Assembly (NCBI GenBank): GCA_016868355.1
Contig: VGHB01000012.1
Span: 1-64,000 of the forward strand
Direction: 5' to 3'
Source: Betaproteobacteria bacterium
Lineage (GTDB): Bacteria > Pseudomonadota > Gammaproteobacteria > Burkholderiales > Burkholderiaceae_C
DNA: 64,000 nt
Shown here: positions 36,601 through 44,313 of the stretch, in pieces
How the letters are laid out: each line of letters starts with the position of its first letter
Position numbering within the stretch: position 1 is the stretch's first letter
Made by a program: the position numbers and the translations under genes
The notes under the pieces: generated by a model
Seen by the model: only the letters and a program-made list of their open reading frames with translations
What the model was told of the DNA's origin: nothing
The model's database searches: none

Positions 36601-37524
36601 AGGTGTCAGGCGCGTGCGCAGATATCGATCATCTGGCTTGCCGATGTTGACACCTTCAAGCCAAGCAGAGGGCCCAACGGCCCAACAGCGAATGCGATGG
36701 CACCAATGCCGAACGGCGTCCATACCGCCGCGCAGGCGGTTGCCGTTGAAATAGCGTGGGTTGGACTCCAAACGGGTTGCAAACCACGCCTCGATGTCGT
36801 CTGCCCAGGCGAGCCACGGCGCCTTCAGCGCCTGCAGGCTTTGCGCACGCGCAACGGCTAGGGCTTGGACCGTATCGAGCAGGCTGTTTATGGGCGGTGC
36901 GGTGTCCCGCACCGAGCGCAGAGCGGGAATCAGAAGCCTAGCCAACGCATCGGGGTGTGGCGCCACATCGGCAACAGCTTGCATGGCTGCCTCGTCGAGG
37001 GGATAGACCTGCTGCCGCCAATAGTCGCGCACCACCGCGACGAGCCAGCCCTCATCACTGTCCCACACTTGTGAGGGGACTTGATGACCAGGCTCAAGGA
37101 GGTGTTCAGACAAGAGCCGCTGTACCCAGGCATCGATGGTCAGGACTGCAGCGTCATCCATGCCAGCGGCCGCCTGCTCCAGTCGCCAGGTGGCCTGCAA
37201 CCGGGCCGGCCCCTGCGGTACCTGCTGCAGCAGCAACTGCAAAAAGCAGTCGATTTCAGCCGAGGGCACTTGCCCGGCAAACACATCGCGGGCCTGCACC
37301 AAACGCAAGCGAATGCGATCTACCAGCTCCCTTGTGGCCGCGCGCGTGAAGGTCAGAACCAGAATATTTCGCGGATGCAGCGCTCGCTGCTGCGGGGTTC
37401 CGAGTCCCAGCACAAGCCGCACAAACAGCGATGCAATCGTCCAGGTCTTGCCGGTGCCTGCGCTTGCCTCGATCAGGTGGTGCCCCTGCAGCGGCAGGCT
37501 CAGGGCTTGCGTGGGCGCACTCAT
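33679..37524 (-). CDS. recB: Exodeoxyribonuclease V subunit beta (RecB)
   Basis: Start at MSAPTQALSLPLQGHHLIEAS, whose ATG overlaps the recC stop by 4 bases; 1281 aa (E. coli RecB has 1180). An UvrD-like helicase with Walker A EASAGTGKTWT (19-29), then LIDEFQDTSPAQLALFEQVY (motif II), IGDPKQSIYGFRGADIHSY (motif III) and VTIHKSKGLQYPVVWLP (motif V). The C-terminal nuclease domain shows the metal-binding set LLMGFADLVVQ and FDYKSNRLGD. RecB is the 3'-5' motor and the nuclease of RecBCD and loads RecA at Chi. The gene order is recC, recB, recD in one overlapping operon. Confidence 0.97.
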   Translation of the reverse strand: MSAPTQALSLPLQGHHLIEASAGTGKTWTIASLFVRLVLGLGTPQQRALHPRNILVLTFTRAATRELVDRIRLRLVQARDVFAGQVPSAEIDCFLQLLLQQVPQGPARLQATWRLEQAAAGMDDAAVLTIDAWVQRLLSEHLLEPGHQVPSQVWDSDEGWLVAVVRDYWRQQVYPLDEAAMQAVADVAPHPDALARLLIPALRSVRDTAPPINSLLDTVQALAVARAQSLQALKAPWLAWADDIEAWFATRLESNPRYFNGNRLRGGMDAVRHWCHRIRCWAVGPSAWLEGVNIGKPDDRYLRTRLTPVGLMRLHSRATAPADERDLPAWSVAFEQLVHALDALPQAHAVVLNHALGWVAQALQRRKQQQSVCTFDDLLSQVTRSLAQQPAVAIQIAQQFPVALIDEFQDTSPAQLALFEQVYPQPHSTDHALLFIGDPKQSIYGFRGADIHSYLRVRRRLAQRLHTLDCNRRSVRPLVTALNTWLSHADQHRPDLGESFNQGSAVLRAFLHGDEVPVLPVQSEGPHERLVCEGHAMPVLCAWTQAKAVGSTDGRSRDAARAAHQIAWMLSHPRVGFQAQDGSLRRLRPQDCCVLVRSRTEAQVMAQALRDQGCASVFLSERESVLESTEALDILHLLQALLEPRSLERARRVWASETVGLPLRQLLAEHDDERLWDARIQGLQACAQQWAQQGVMAALRHFIREEGLVARAPLSPQGERRLTNLFHLAEWLESLSAQHPSPPELVRAYAHVLADPDAALKTTPGLRDATLLRLESQADVVQIVTIHKSKGLQYPVVWLPFGVSSSPNASDKNDTSLIYQDGQWHWAAPTPSAATGPADGEDSNAAEDTLNNDGHCETLREDVRLLYVALTRAVHQVWLGAVPRKPHPKQAQNWHRTALGHWVSGAGVRRTDDEVVQDLSSLWSTLQAQCVQRDPSPGPRGWVHLEVVLPEAQAIWPACMTIPDRAADLDTPPRLEPRPARAVLHPVQRHWRVASYSAIAQGAGEHLCPWRELRWDENEESSTVLAPGAPLRLQAGGPWHAWPSSADFGQLLHECLELGAESGFDTRARGSWSQSLQARLGRSVWSAYTPQVEAWLHQVVRQPLLPGGQSLCDLPLMRAELEFWMPIQALDTRALDGLLQEHLWPGEARPALKPQALEGLLMGFADLVVQCQGRLEVFDYKSNRLGDGPAGYTPAALKAAVLQHRYDLQAALYLLALHRLLRSRLGQAYCPATHLGSAHFLFLRGIDQPGGHLLSVKAQAHWLDPLDQMMGQMDTLQDQPW

Positions 37525-40500
37525 GGGGTGTCGGCGCCCTGTGTCGCGTTCTGCACTGGCCAATGCAGAGGCGTGGGCGCAACAGCCGAGACCGTCAACT
37601 TGCTGCTGCACCATCGCCAGAAGGGTCCGTACAGGACCTGAGTGGCCTGGGCCCACTGTTCCAGGATGGCTTGCCGCATACGCGGTTCCGCGCCTTGCAC
37701 AGCGCGGCCGAAACTGCGACACCACGCTGGATTGCGCGCAGATTCGCGCGACCAGGCTTGCTCTTGATCACTAGCGCCCCAGTGCAGCGCCGCTACCAAG
37801 CGGGACGTGGCCGGCTGGGGACCTTGTTGTGGGGCCCATTGCCTGATGGTTTCCAGCACCTGTTCTAGGTCTTGGACGGCCTGTTGGGCATCAGGGGGTG
37901 GTGCACATACCCATGCATCTGGTGCCAACAGATGCAGTTCAAACGGTGAGCCTTGGGCCGCCTGAACGGTTTGCACCCACCATGCTTGAATCAACAAGTC
38001 CACACGCCACGCTGTGGGGTCCTGTTTGAACGGGTTACCAGATGCAAACGTGCTGCCCGACCACAACAGTCGGTGCCGCTTTCCGTCGGCCGCCAATACG
38101 GGCAGCCGTTCAGACAGCGTTTGGATGCGCCCCATCAGCTGCAACTGCGCCAGGCCCCCGGGTGCGGCCAGTGGAACCAGACCCTTGTTCTGAAGCCGCG
38201 CCCAGCAGCGCTGCGCCCAGGATGGGTCGGCGCAGGCAGCATTGCCCAGATCAAGGTCACCAAGGGCGGCCTGCCAGGCCGACCAAGCCTGCAAGCCACT
38301 CAAGGCCATCGGCTCGTCTTCGTTGATGCGGCTGGGATTGGGGAGCCAGCGGGTGCTCAGCCGCTCTTGCCAAAACGCGGTGACCGGACACTTCAACCAC
38401 CGAAGCACCTGTTGGGGATCGCCGGACTTTTCGCCAATGGTGGCCGTCGAGGCTGTTGGGGAATGGTCAGCACTGTCCTCCTGGGCCTGCCGTGGCGTAA
38501 GGTGTGGTTGCCATTCGTGGGTGTGAGTGGCTGGCAGTCGCCCCTGCGTGAAGTACGCGGGATTGAAGGGCTGCTGTGGATGGTCAGCGGTGATGGCCTG
38601 CACGGCCGGTTGACCCCAGATGGTGGTCAGGGCGTCACGCAGCTGCCCCACCAGCACCGATGGCGGACGATGCTGCTGGTCGGTAGGCTGCTGCCCCACC
38701 CAGCTCACCACCAACTGTTGCCGGGCAGACAGCAGCGCATCGAGCATGAGTTGCCGATCTTCCATGCGGCGCGACCGGTCGCCCGGCCTTGCAAGGTGGG
38801 GCTGGGCCAGGAGGTCCCCCTGCCGAGCGCGGATGGGTCGGGGGTATTCGCCCTCATCCATGCCCAGCAGGCAGACCAAGCGGAAAGGCACCGCGCGCAG
38901 CGGCATCAGGGTGCAGAAAGTGACACCACTGGACCTAAATCGCCCCTGTGCCCCTGGCTGAGCCAACTGCTCCATGACCGCCAGATGAACCAGGTCCAAA
39001 CTTAGCGGGAGCTGGTACCCCGCTTGCTGGGTGTGCCCTAGCCATTCCGACAAGGCCAGGTCGATGCTCTGGCTGTTGCGCTTTTGTTCGGCGTCCACAG
39101 GCTCGAGCAGATCAGCCCAAAGGGCTCGGAAAGCCTCGACCCAGTCGCTGGGAACATGGGGTTCAGAGGACCACAGCCGCCAAACTTCCAAGCGCCGAAG
39201 GAGACCTGCCAGCTGACCTGCCGCCCGGGCAGCCAGGCCGCACACACCGGGCAGGGGTGCCCCAGCTACAGGGTTTTCAGCCCCGGCGGCATACCCAGCC
39301 AGCATGCGGTCAACGCCAAATTGCCATGTCATGGCCGGGCCGGCGGCACCCAGCCCCAGGGAGCGCCGGTGGACGTGGTTCAAGCCCCAGCGGATGCCGC
39401 TGGCCGCGACCCAGTTGCCCAGAGCCTGTCGATCGTCTTCGTCCCATCCCCAGCGCCGACAGACGGCTGGTGAATCCAGCAAGCTCGTCAATTCTGCGGC
39501 GGTGCAGCGCCGAGTGGGCAAGCTCAACAACCAGTCGGCCAACGCCGGTAGGCCCTGATCGGCCTGCACGTGCAGATCGGCCAGGCTCCAGGGGATGTGC
39601 CGCGGGTCGTGTTCTTTGTAGGCACCAAAGACCGCCCGTATGGCCGCAGCGTGTGTGCGCAGATCGGGCACCATCACCACCACGTCGCGTGCTTGCGGGC
39701 GGTCGGTTCCTGGGCTGGCTGTGAGCACATGCAGCAGGTGATCGTGAAGAATCTCAACCTCTCGAAGCGCGGTATGGGCACGCACAAATCGGATCGAACC
39801 GTCGTCCAGCTGCTGCCCCTGTTTGCGCACCGAATCGGTCACTTCGGTCAGGGGCTCGTTGCTTTGGATAGAGGCTTGCACACGCGCAAGGGCTGAATGC
39901 GACAGGCCTGCGGGGGCTGGGTCTACCCGGGTGATGCTGCGCTCATCCCCTTGGGCCCAACGCCCCTCCAGGGCTTCCACCTGCTTGATGAAGTCTCGTG
40001 ATTGCTTGCCCCAGGCCGCCAAGAGTGGATGGCCTTCGTGGGGCGCATCACCCAGGTCGGTCCAATGCACTTGGCACGGACTGGGCACGGCCATCACCAC
40101 CAGGGCGTGGCGTGAGAGGGCTTCCAACAGCTCCAGCACCACCGGAGGCAAGGCGGTGCTGCCAAATAAGACGACCCGGGCCGGCAACTGAGGCAGGCTA
40201 CCTGCCGAGGCCTGGCGCAGCCGCTGAATGCAGGCTTGATGGACTGCCACGCGGGAAGGCAGCACTGACAAGCCATCTCGCTGGCGTTCGTGGTGGACCA
40301 GCCAGCGCCACAACGCGGCTTGCCACGCTTGATCTTGAGGCAGCGCTGCAGCGCGGCGCGCGTCGTGTGCCTGTAGGCGCAGCTGTGCATGCCCCTGCCC
40401 CCAGTCCCGCAGCCAATCGGGGCGATACCACTGGTACTGGTCGAACAGGTCGGCCGCGTGCACGCACCAACGATACAGCTCGAGCGAGCCCGGATGGACC

Positions 40501-40994
40501 GGACCGGCGCTGGCTGACGCTTGGGCGTGGCGTTGCAGGATGGATTGCCAAGTCGCTTGAAGCTCCGGCAGCGCAGACCACTGCGAGGCACGCGAGGCCA
40601 GGTACCAGGGCAGGACGTCCTTGTCGGTGTACCTGGCCTCGTTGGCCTGGGCGCCCAAAACCAAACGATACAGGCGCCACGCAAAGCGCGCTGGAAGCTC
40701 CACCCGGCAGGCCGAAAGGATGCCCAATGCACGGGCGGACTCGGCCTTGAACCACTCGGCCATGCCGTTGCTGGGGACCAAGACTGCTTCTTCTTCGAGC
40801 AGCGCCGGCGGGTAGCGACGCCACCAAGCCCACACGGTGTGGGCCAGGTCTTCGAGCTCAGGCGCCTGCAGCCACAACAAGCCAGGCTTGAAACCGGGCC
40901 GTTCGCTGGCTGGCGTGGCGCCAGGGGTAGCAGAAAAGGAGGACACGAAGGGCTGCTGAATCAAGGGGCGATCAGCTCGATGATGCCACCGCAC
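37521..40994 (-). CDS. recC: Exodeoxyribonuclease V subunit gamma (RecC)
   Basis: This 1157-aa protein matches RecC in size (E. coli 1122). It has an inactive helicase-like core with VLVPSNGMAEWFKAE, RVELPARFAWRLYR, FGSTALPPVVLELLEAL, VMVPDLRTHAAAIRAVFG and VCLLGMDEGEYPRP. RecC holds the Chi-recognition channel. The GTG used is the upstream end of the frame; the N-terminal 30 residues are poorly conserved, so a later start is possible. It is the first rec gene after the SOS-type promoter at 41414-41442. Confidence 0.92.
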   Translation of the reverse strand: MRWHHRADRPLIQQPFVSSFSATPGATPASERPGFKPGLLWLQAPELEDLAHTVWAWWRRYPPALLEEEAVLVPSNGMAEWFKAESARALGILSACRVELPARFAWRLYRLVLGAQANEARYTDKDVLPWYLASRASQWSALPELQATWQSILQRHAQASASAGPVHPGSLELYRWCVHAADLFDQYQWYRPDWLRDWGQGHAQLRLQAHDARRAAALPQDQAWQAALWRWLVHHERQRDGLSVLPSRVAVHQACIQRLRQASAGSLPQLPARVVLFGSTALPPVVLELLEALSRHALVVMAVPSPCQVHWTDLGDAPHEGHPLLAAWGKQSRDFIKQVEALEGRWAQGDERSITRVDPAPAGLSHSALARVQASIQSNEPLTEVTDSVRKQGQQLDDGSIRFVRAHTALREVEILHDHLLHVLTASPGTDRPQARDVVVMVPDLRTHAAAIRAVFGAYKEHDPRHIPWSLADLHVQADQGLPALADWLLSLPTRRCTAAELTSLLDSPAVCRRWGWDEDDRQALGNWVAASGIRWGLNHVHRRSLGLGAAGPAMTWQFGVDRMLAGYAAGAENPVAGAPLPGVCGLAARAAGQLAGLLRRLEVWRLWSSEPHVPSDWVEAFRALWADLLEPVDAEQKRNSQSIDLALSEWLGHTQQAGYQLPLSLDLVHLAVMEQLAQPGAQGRFRSSGVTFCTLMPLRAVPFRLVCLLGMDEGEYPRPIRARQGDLLAQPHLARPGDRSRRMEDRQLMLDALLSARQQLVVSWVGQQPTDQQHRPPSVLVGQLRDALTTIWGQPAVQAITADHPQQPFNPAYFTQGRLPATHTHEWQPHLTPRQAQEDSADHSPTASTATIGEKSGDPQQVLRWLKCPVTAFWQERLSTRWLPNPSRINEDEPMALSGLQAWSAWQAALGDLDLGNAACADPSWAQRCWARLQNKGLVPLAAPGGLAQLQLMGRIQTLSERLPVLAADGKRHRLLWSGSTFASGNPFKQDPTAWRVDLLIQAWWVQTVQAAQGSPFELHLLAPDAWVCAPPPDAQQAVQDLEQVLETIRQWAPQQGPQPATSRLVAALHWGASDQEQAWSRESARNPAWCRSFGRAVQGAEPRMRQAILEQWAQATQVLYGPFWRWCSSKLTVSAVAPTPLHWPVQNATQGADTP

Positions 40995-40995
40995 G

Positions 40996-41012
40996 GGCTC
41001 AGAACCTGAGCC
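40996..41012. promoter_or_regulatory. Inverted repeat just before recC
   Basis: A perfect 7-bp inverted repeat GGCTCAG / CTGAGCC with a 3-base spacer ends one base before the recC GTG. In the mRNA it would form a hairpin over the expected ribosome-binding region, which could limit recC translation. No T tract follows, so it is not a normal terminator. Confidence 0.45.
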
Positions 41013-41049
41013 TGCACCGGATGCCGGTACGGGCCCCGGGAGGCTGGAT

Positions 41050-41397
41050 TCAGAGCAGGAAAGGCAGGACCAGAAAGCTTGCCAGACAACTCAAGATCAC
41101 GAGCCGGTCGGGGTCGCCCTCAAAGCTGCCCAAGCGGCGGTGACGCTGATTAAACTGAGCGCCGACTTGGCAGGCCGCCTGCACCAGTGGGTGTCGGGCG
41201 CCGATTTGAGGCGAACATGGCGCTCTTGCAACACCAAAGCGCTGGGTTTCAGCGTGCACGCAGCGCACGCTGTGGACCTTTCGTCGAGCGATCGGGGCAG
41301 ATGCCAAGGACTCCTGGGGCCGGACCGGTGCGCAAGATAGGTGCGAAGCATTGGCGATTGAAGGGCTCATGACAGATTGCGGGCAGGTAGTGCTCAT
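41050..41397 (-). CDS. Candidate SOS-induced small protein (frame uncertain)
   Basis: Directly downstream of the LexA-controlled promoter, the minus strand is open for 115 codons from the ATG at 41397 (other ATGs at 41412 and 41370). The product is basic and ends in a hydrophobic segment (RLVILSCLASFLVLPFLL), like a C-terminal membrane anchor. A second frame on the same strand, 41097-41351 (84 codons), has equally good third-position GC and an ATG start, so I cannot say which frame, if either, is translated. No ribosome site is clear for either. I recognise no family. The position between an SOS promoter and recC is the main reason to consider it. Confidence 0.35.
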   Translation of the reverse strand: MSTTCPQSVMSPSIANASHLSCAPVRPQESLASAPIARRKVHSVRCVHAETQRFGVARAPCSPQIGARHPLVQAACQVGAQFNQRHRRLGSFEGDPDRLVILSCLASFLVLPFLL

Positions 41398-41413
41398 ATG
41401 CCAAGTAAGCATA

Positions 41414-41442
41414 AGAATACTGTATACCTATACAGTAGTCAA
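41414..41442 (-). promoter_or_regulatory. sigma70 promoter with LexA operator, facing recC
   Basis: Read on the minus strand, TTGACT (41442-41437), a 17-base spacer and TATTCT (41419-41414) form a near-consensus sigma70 promoter; transcription would start near 41407 and run towards recC. The spacer is almost entirely taken up by the palindrome TACTGTATACCTATACAGTA at 41418-41437, which fits the LexA consensus CTGT-N8-ACAG perfectly with extended symmetry. The -35 element lies inside the last codons of the glucan synthase gene. LexA bound here would block RNA polymerase, as at known SOS genes. Confidence 0.85.
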
Positions 41443-44127
41443 ACCCCTCCCCCACCACGCACAACTCACGGCCGCAACGTACGGAAGGGCCTGCAGCAAG
41501 AGGATGCTGCACCAGGCCCACCAAGCCGCCGTCACCGCAGGACCAGCCACCCATAGCCCCAACAGCGCACACACGAGCGCTGCGCCCAAGAGCGCTTCTT
41601 GCCACACCGATTGCCAAGCGGAGAACGACGACGCGCGCCTCGGTGACAAGCCCCTGCCGCCGTTGGCCTTGTCGGTCACGTGAAAAGCTGCAGCACCGCC
41701 CCAAACCCCCGCCAGCACACCACGCGCGATGCGGTGTGACAACGCCATGCCGGCCCATGCCGCACCCCATACGTCTGCGGTGCTGCAGTTCACACGCCGG
41801 CGGTACAGCAGGGGAACCAGGACCAAGCGCGCGGTAAAGAACAACAACAGTGGAAGTGCCATCAAAGGCGCAGGCAGGCTAAAGGACGAAGGTACCCATA
41901 GCACGCCCGCGCTCCACACCAGCGCGGTCAAGGTGAACACCAGGTGCAGCGTATCGCCAACCCAAGGCAGCCAACCGGCTACAAAGTGATAGCGCTGCCC
42001 GAGGCTCAGCGGCGATCGGCTGAACAGCGCAGCAGCGTGACGGCGCAAGATTTGAATCGCACCGCGCGCCCACCGCTCGCGCTGACGCTGATAGGCTGCA
42101 AATGTCTGGGGCACCAGCCCCGTGCCCAAGACCTCGTCCACATAGACCTTGCGCCAACCGGCCTGCAGAAGTCGCAGACCCAGTTCGGTATCCTCACATA
42201 GGCAGCGGGTGTCCCAACCCCCAACGTCCTGTAAAGCTTGGCGCCGAATGATGGTCATGGTGCCGTGTTGCACGATGGCGTTGCGCTCGTGTCGGTGGTG
42301 CATACCCAAGCGAAAGAAGCCCTCGTACTCCCAGTTCATCATGCGAGCCAAGCGGCTGTTTAGCCATGCGCGGTGGGCCTGCGGCGACTGAACCACCGCC
42401 ACGTCTGCCTCTGAGAACCATCCCCCCAAGCGCTGCAGCCAGTCTGGCGAAACAACATAGTCCGCATCCACCACCGCCACCCAACGGGCCTGCGGATGGG
42501 TTTGCCTCAAGGCCTCGTTGAGCGCGCCCGCTTTGTAGCCCGGCCAATGCGGCAAGTGAATGAAGCGCAAACGGTGGTCACCCGCTGAGCGTTGCTGCTG
42601 CACAAAGGCCTGCACCGGCTGCCAGCAGGCCGTGTTTGTGCTGTTGTTGTCAACCACCAAGATTTCCAGACGGGGCCAGTCGAGCGCCTGAAGGCTCTTG
42701 ATACCGGCCAGCACCATCTCCGCGGGCTCGTTACAACAGGCCAAATGCACGCTGACCATGGGCGTCTCGTTACCCGGCAAGACGGGGCGCGCTTGTGCCT
42801 GTAGCCGCAGGCTTCCTTCCCAGAACAGCTCGGCGAATTCAAAGGCTTGGCTCAAAATAATGGCCGCGATGAGCAGCAAGGCCGGCGCCAGCAGGGCCAT
42901 CAACACTGCATCAAGCGCTTGCAAGTAGTGCATCAGCGGCAGCGTGGCCAGAACCACCACCAGTGATGAAACGGCTTGCGCGGCAATGCCAAGGGCCAAG
43001 CGACCCGTCAGACGCAGGTGTGGCGCCCTCATCAAAAAGGGCCACAACACCAGGACGCCCAGCAAGGCTGCCGCGAGGGCCTTGCCGCGCCAATAGGGGT
43101 CGCGCTCCACGGGACCCGTCCAAGCAAACTTGGGCATTCGACGAGCATCCAGCATGCCCCAATGCGCGCCCACACTGCCTTCAGTATCCGCCTTCCAGGG
43201 TTGGTCAATGGCTTCGATCAGAAAGTAGTCCAAATGGGGATCGCGGATGCGGGCCGACGCCACGAATTCGCGCAGAAACAGGGCCTGCTCCAGCGGCGAA
43301 GCGCCCGAACGATTGAAGGCTCCCTGCACCCACTTTTCCACTGGTGCGCCAGCGCTGGGCCAGCCCACCTCGGCAACCACCAAGGGCTTGTCGGGATAGC
43401 GCAGCCGCAGCTCGTCATAGCGCCGCCACACTTCATGCACCGCTACCTCAGCTGGCACGCCCTCCCAATAGGGCAAGAGGTGCACGGCGATGAAGTCAAC
43501 CTCAGCAGCGAGCTCGGGGTGTGCCAACCAAACATGCCAAGGCTCGGCGGTCGAAACGGGCAGGCCCAGCGAGGCGCGCAGCCGCCTCAAGACCGCCGCC
43601 AATGCTTCTGGGCTGAGCAGTTGGTGCAGTTGCGTCTCGTTGCCGGCGATTACCCGGTCGATGCTGCGTGCCTGCGCCGGAATACCGCGCTCGGCATGCA
43701 CAGCGGCCTCGATTGCCTGAAGCTCGCGCTCATTGCGAAGGTCCTGTGTGTCCAACCAAACGCCTGCGGTGATGCGCAGACCCAGAGATCGGGCCAAGGC
43801 AGGCAGGTCTGGCAGCTCTGAGGCACTGTAGGTGCGCAAGGCTGAGGTCATGAGCGCCAGCGCCTTAAGGTCGGCCGCCACCTCGCGTTGCTCTGGCCAT
43901 TGACCTTGCAAGGGGCTCTGCCAGCGTTGAAAGGCGTTGTACGCCAAACCCTTGACAGGTAACGGAGCCTCGGCTCCCGGCAGTGCGGGATTGGCCCATC
44001 GCCACACCCCCAAGTTAAGCAAGGCCACACACACACACAGCAGGGCTGCACGCAGCCACGGCCACGGCCGGGGTTGTGGGTGCGTGATCACCAGTTCAGG
44101 CCTCAACGCAAGCCCTGGGTAAATCAC
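41428..44127 (-). CDS. GH17-GT2 fusion, putative beta-(1,3)-glucan synthase (NdvB-like)
   Basis: This 899-aa inner-membrane protein has a membrane anchor (about 25-43), then a periplasmic GH17 domain (about 55-350) with both catalytic glutamates present (VIAGNETQL and VVAEVGWPSAGAP). About four membrane segments (355-445) follow, then a processive GT2 domain (about 455-690: VVDNNSTNT, VVDADYV, LCEDTELGLRL, QRQRERWARG) and further membrane segments. The layout matches NdvB of Pseudomonas aeruginosa, which makes periplasmic cyclic beta-1,3-glucans; GH17 probably acts as transglycosylase closing or branching the chains. The next gene upstream encodes a phosphoglycerol-transferase-like protein, suggesting decoration. 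Its last codons contain the SOS promoter. Confidence 0.9.
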   Translation of the reverse strand: MIYPGLALRPELVITHPQPRPWPWLRAALLCVCVALLNLGVWRWANPALPGAEAPLPVKGLAYNAFQRWQSPLQGQWPEQREVAADLKALALMTSALRTYSASELPDLPALARSLGLRITAGVWLDTQDLRNERELQAIEAAVHAERGIPAQARSIDRVIAGNETQLHQLLSPEALAAVLRRLRASLGLPVSTAEPWHVWLAHPELAAEVDFIAVHLLPYWEGVPAEVAVHEVWRRYDELRLRYPDKPLVVAEVGWPSAGAPVEKWVQGAFNRSGASPLEQALFLREFVASARIRDPHLDYFLIEAIDQPWKADTEGSVGAHWGMLDARRMPKFAWTGPVERDPYWRGKALAAALLGVLVLWPFLMRAPHLRLTGRLALGIAAQAVSSLVVVLATLPLMHYLQALDAVLMALLAPALLLIAAIILSQAFEFAELFWEGSLRLQAQARPVLPGNETPMVSVHLACCNEPAEMVLAGIKSLQALDWPRLEILVVDNNSTNTACWQPVQAFVQQQRSAGDHRLRFIHLPHWPGYKAGALNEALRQTHPQARWVAVVDADYVVSPDWLQRLGGWFSEADVAVVQSPQAHRAWLNSRLARMMNWEYEGFFRLGMHHRHERNAIVQHGTMTIIRRQALQDVGGWDTRCLCEDTELGLRLLQAGWRKVYVDEVLGTGLVPQTFAAYQRQRERWARGAIQILRRHAAALFSRSPLSLGQRYHFVAGWLPWVGDTLHLVFTLTALVWSAGVLWVPSSFSLPAPLMALPLLLFFTARLVLVPLLYRRRVNCSTADVWGAAWAGMALSHRIARGVLAGVWGGAAAFHVTDKANGGRGLSPRRASSFSAWQSVWQEALLGAALVCALLGLWVAGPAVTAAWWAWCSILLLQALPYVAAVSCAWWGRGLTTV

Positions 44128-44313
44128 CCCCAGGCTTCTTGACGCCTACCCCATGCTGCCCGCCGAACTTATGGGCGCCATGGCTATCGGTTTGTGGCTG
44201 CTCAGGGGCTTGCATTAGGAAGTGCTGCGCAGCCAGAGATGGCGACAATGCCCGTGCTGGCCACCGCTGCGCGAGCAGCCAGCGCATGAGGTGCTGCGCC
44301 CATATGCTGGCGC

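Noticed and set aside
41351-41683. Rightward gene controlled by the LexA operator
   Set aside because: The plus-strand frame there is antisense to the glucan synthase gene and has no coding character; the promoter elements point leftwards.
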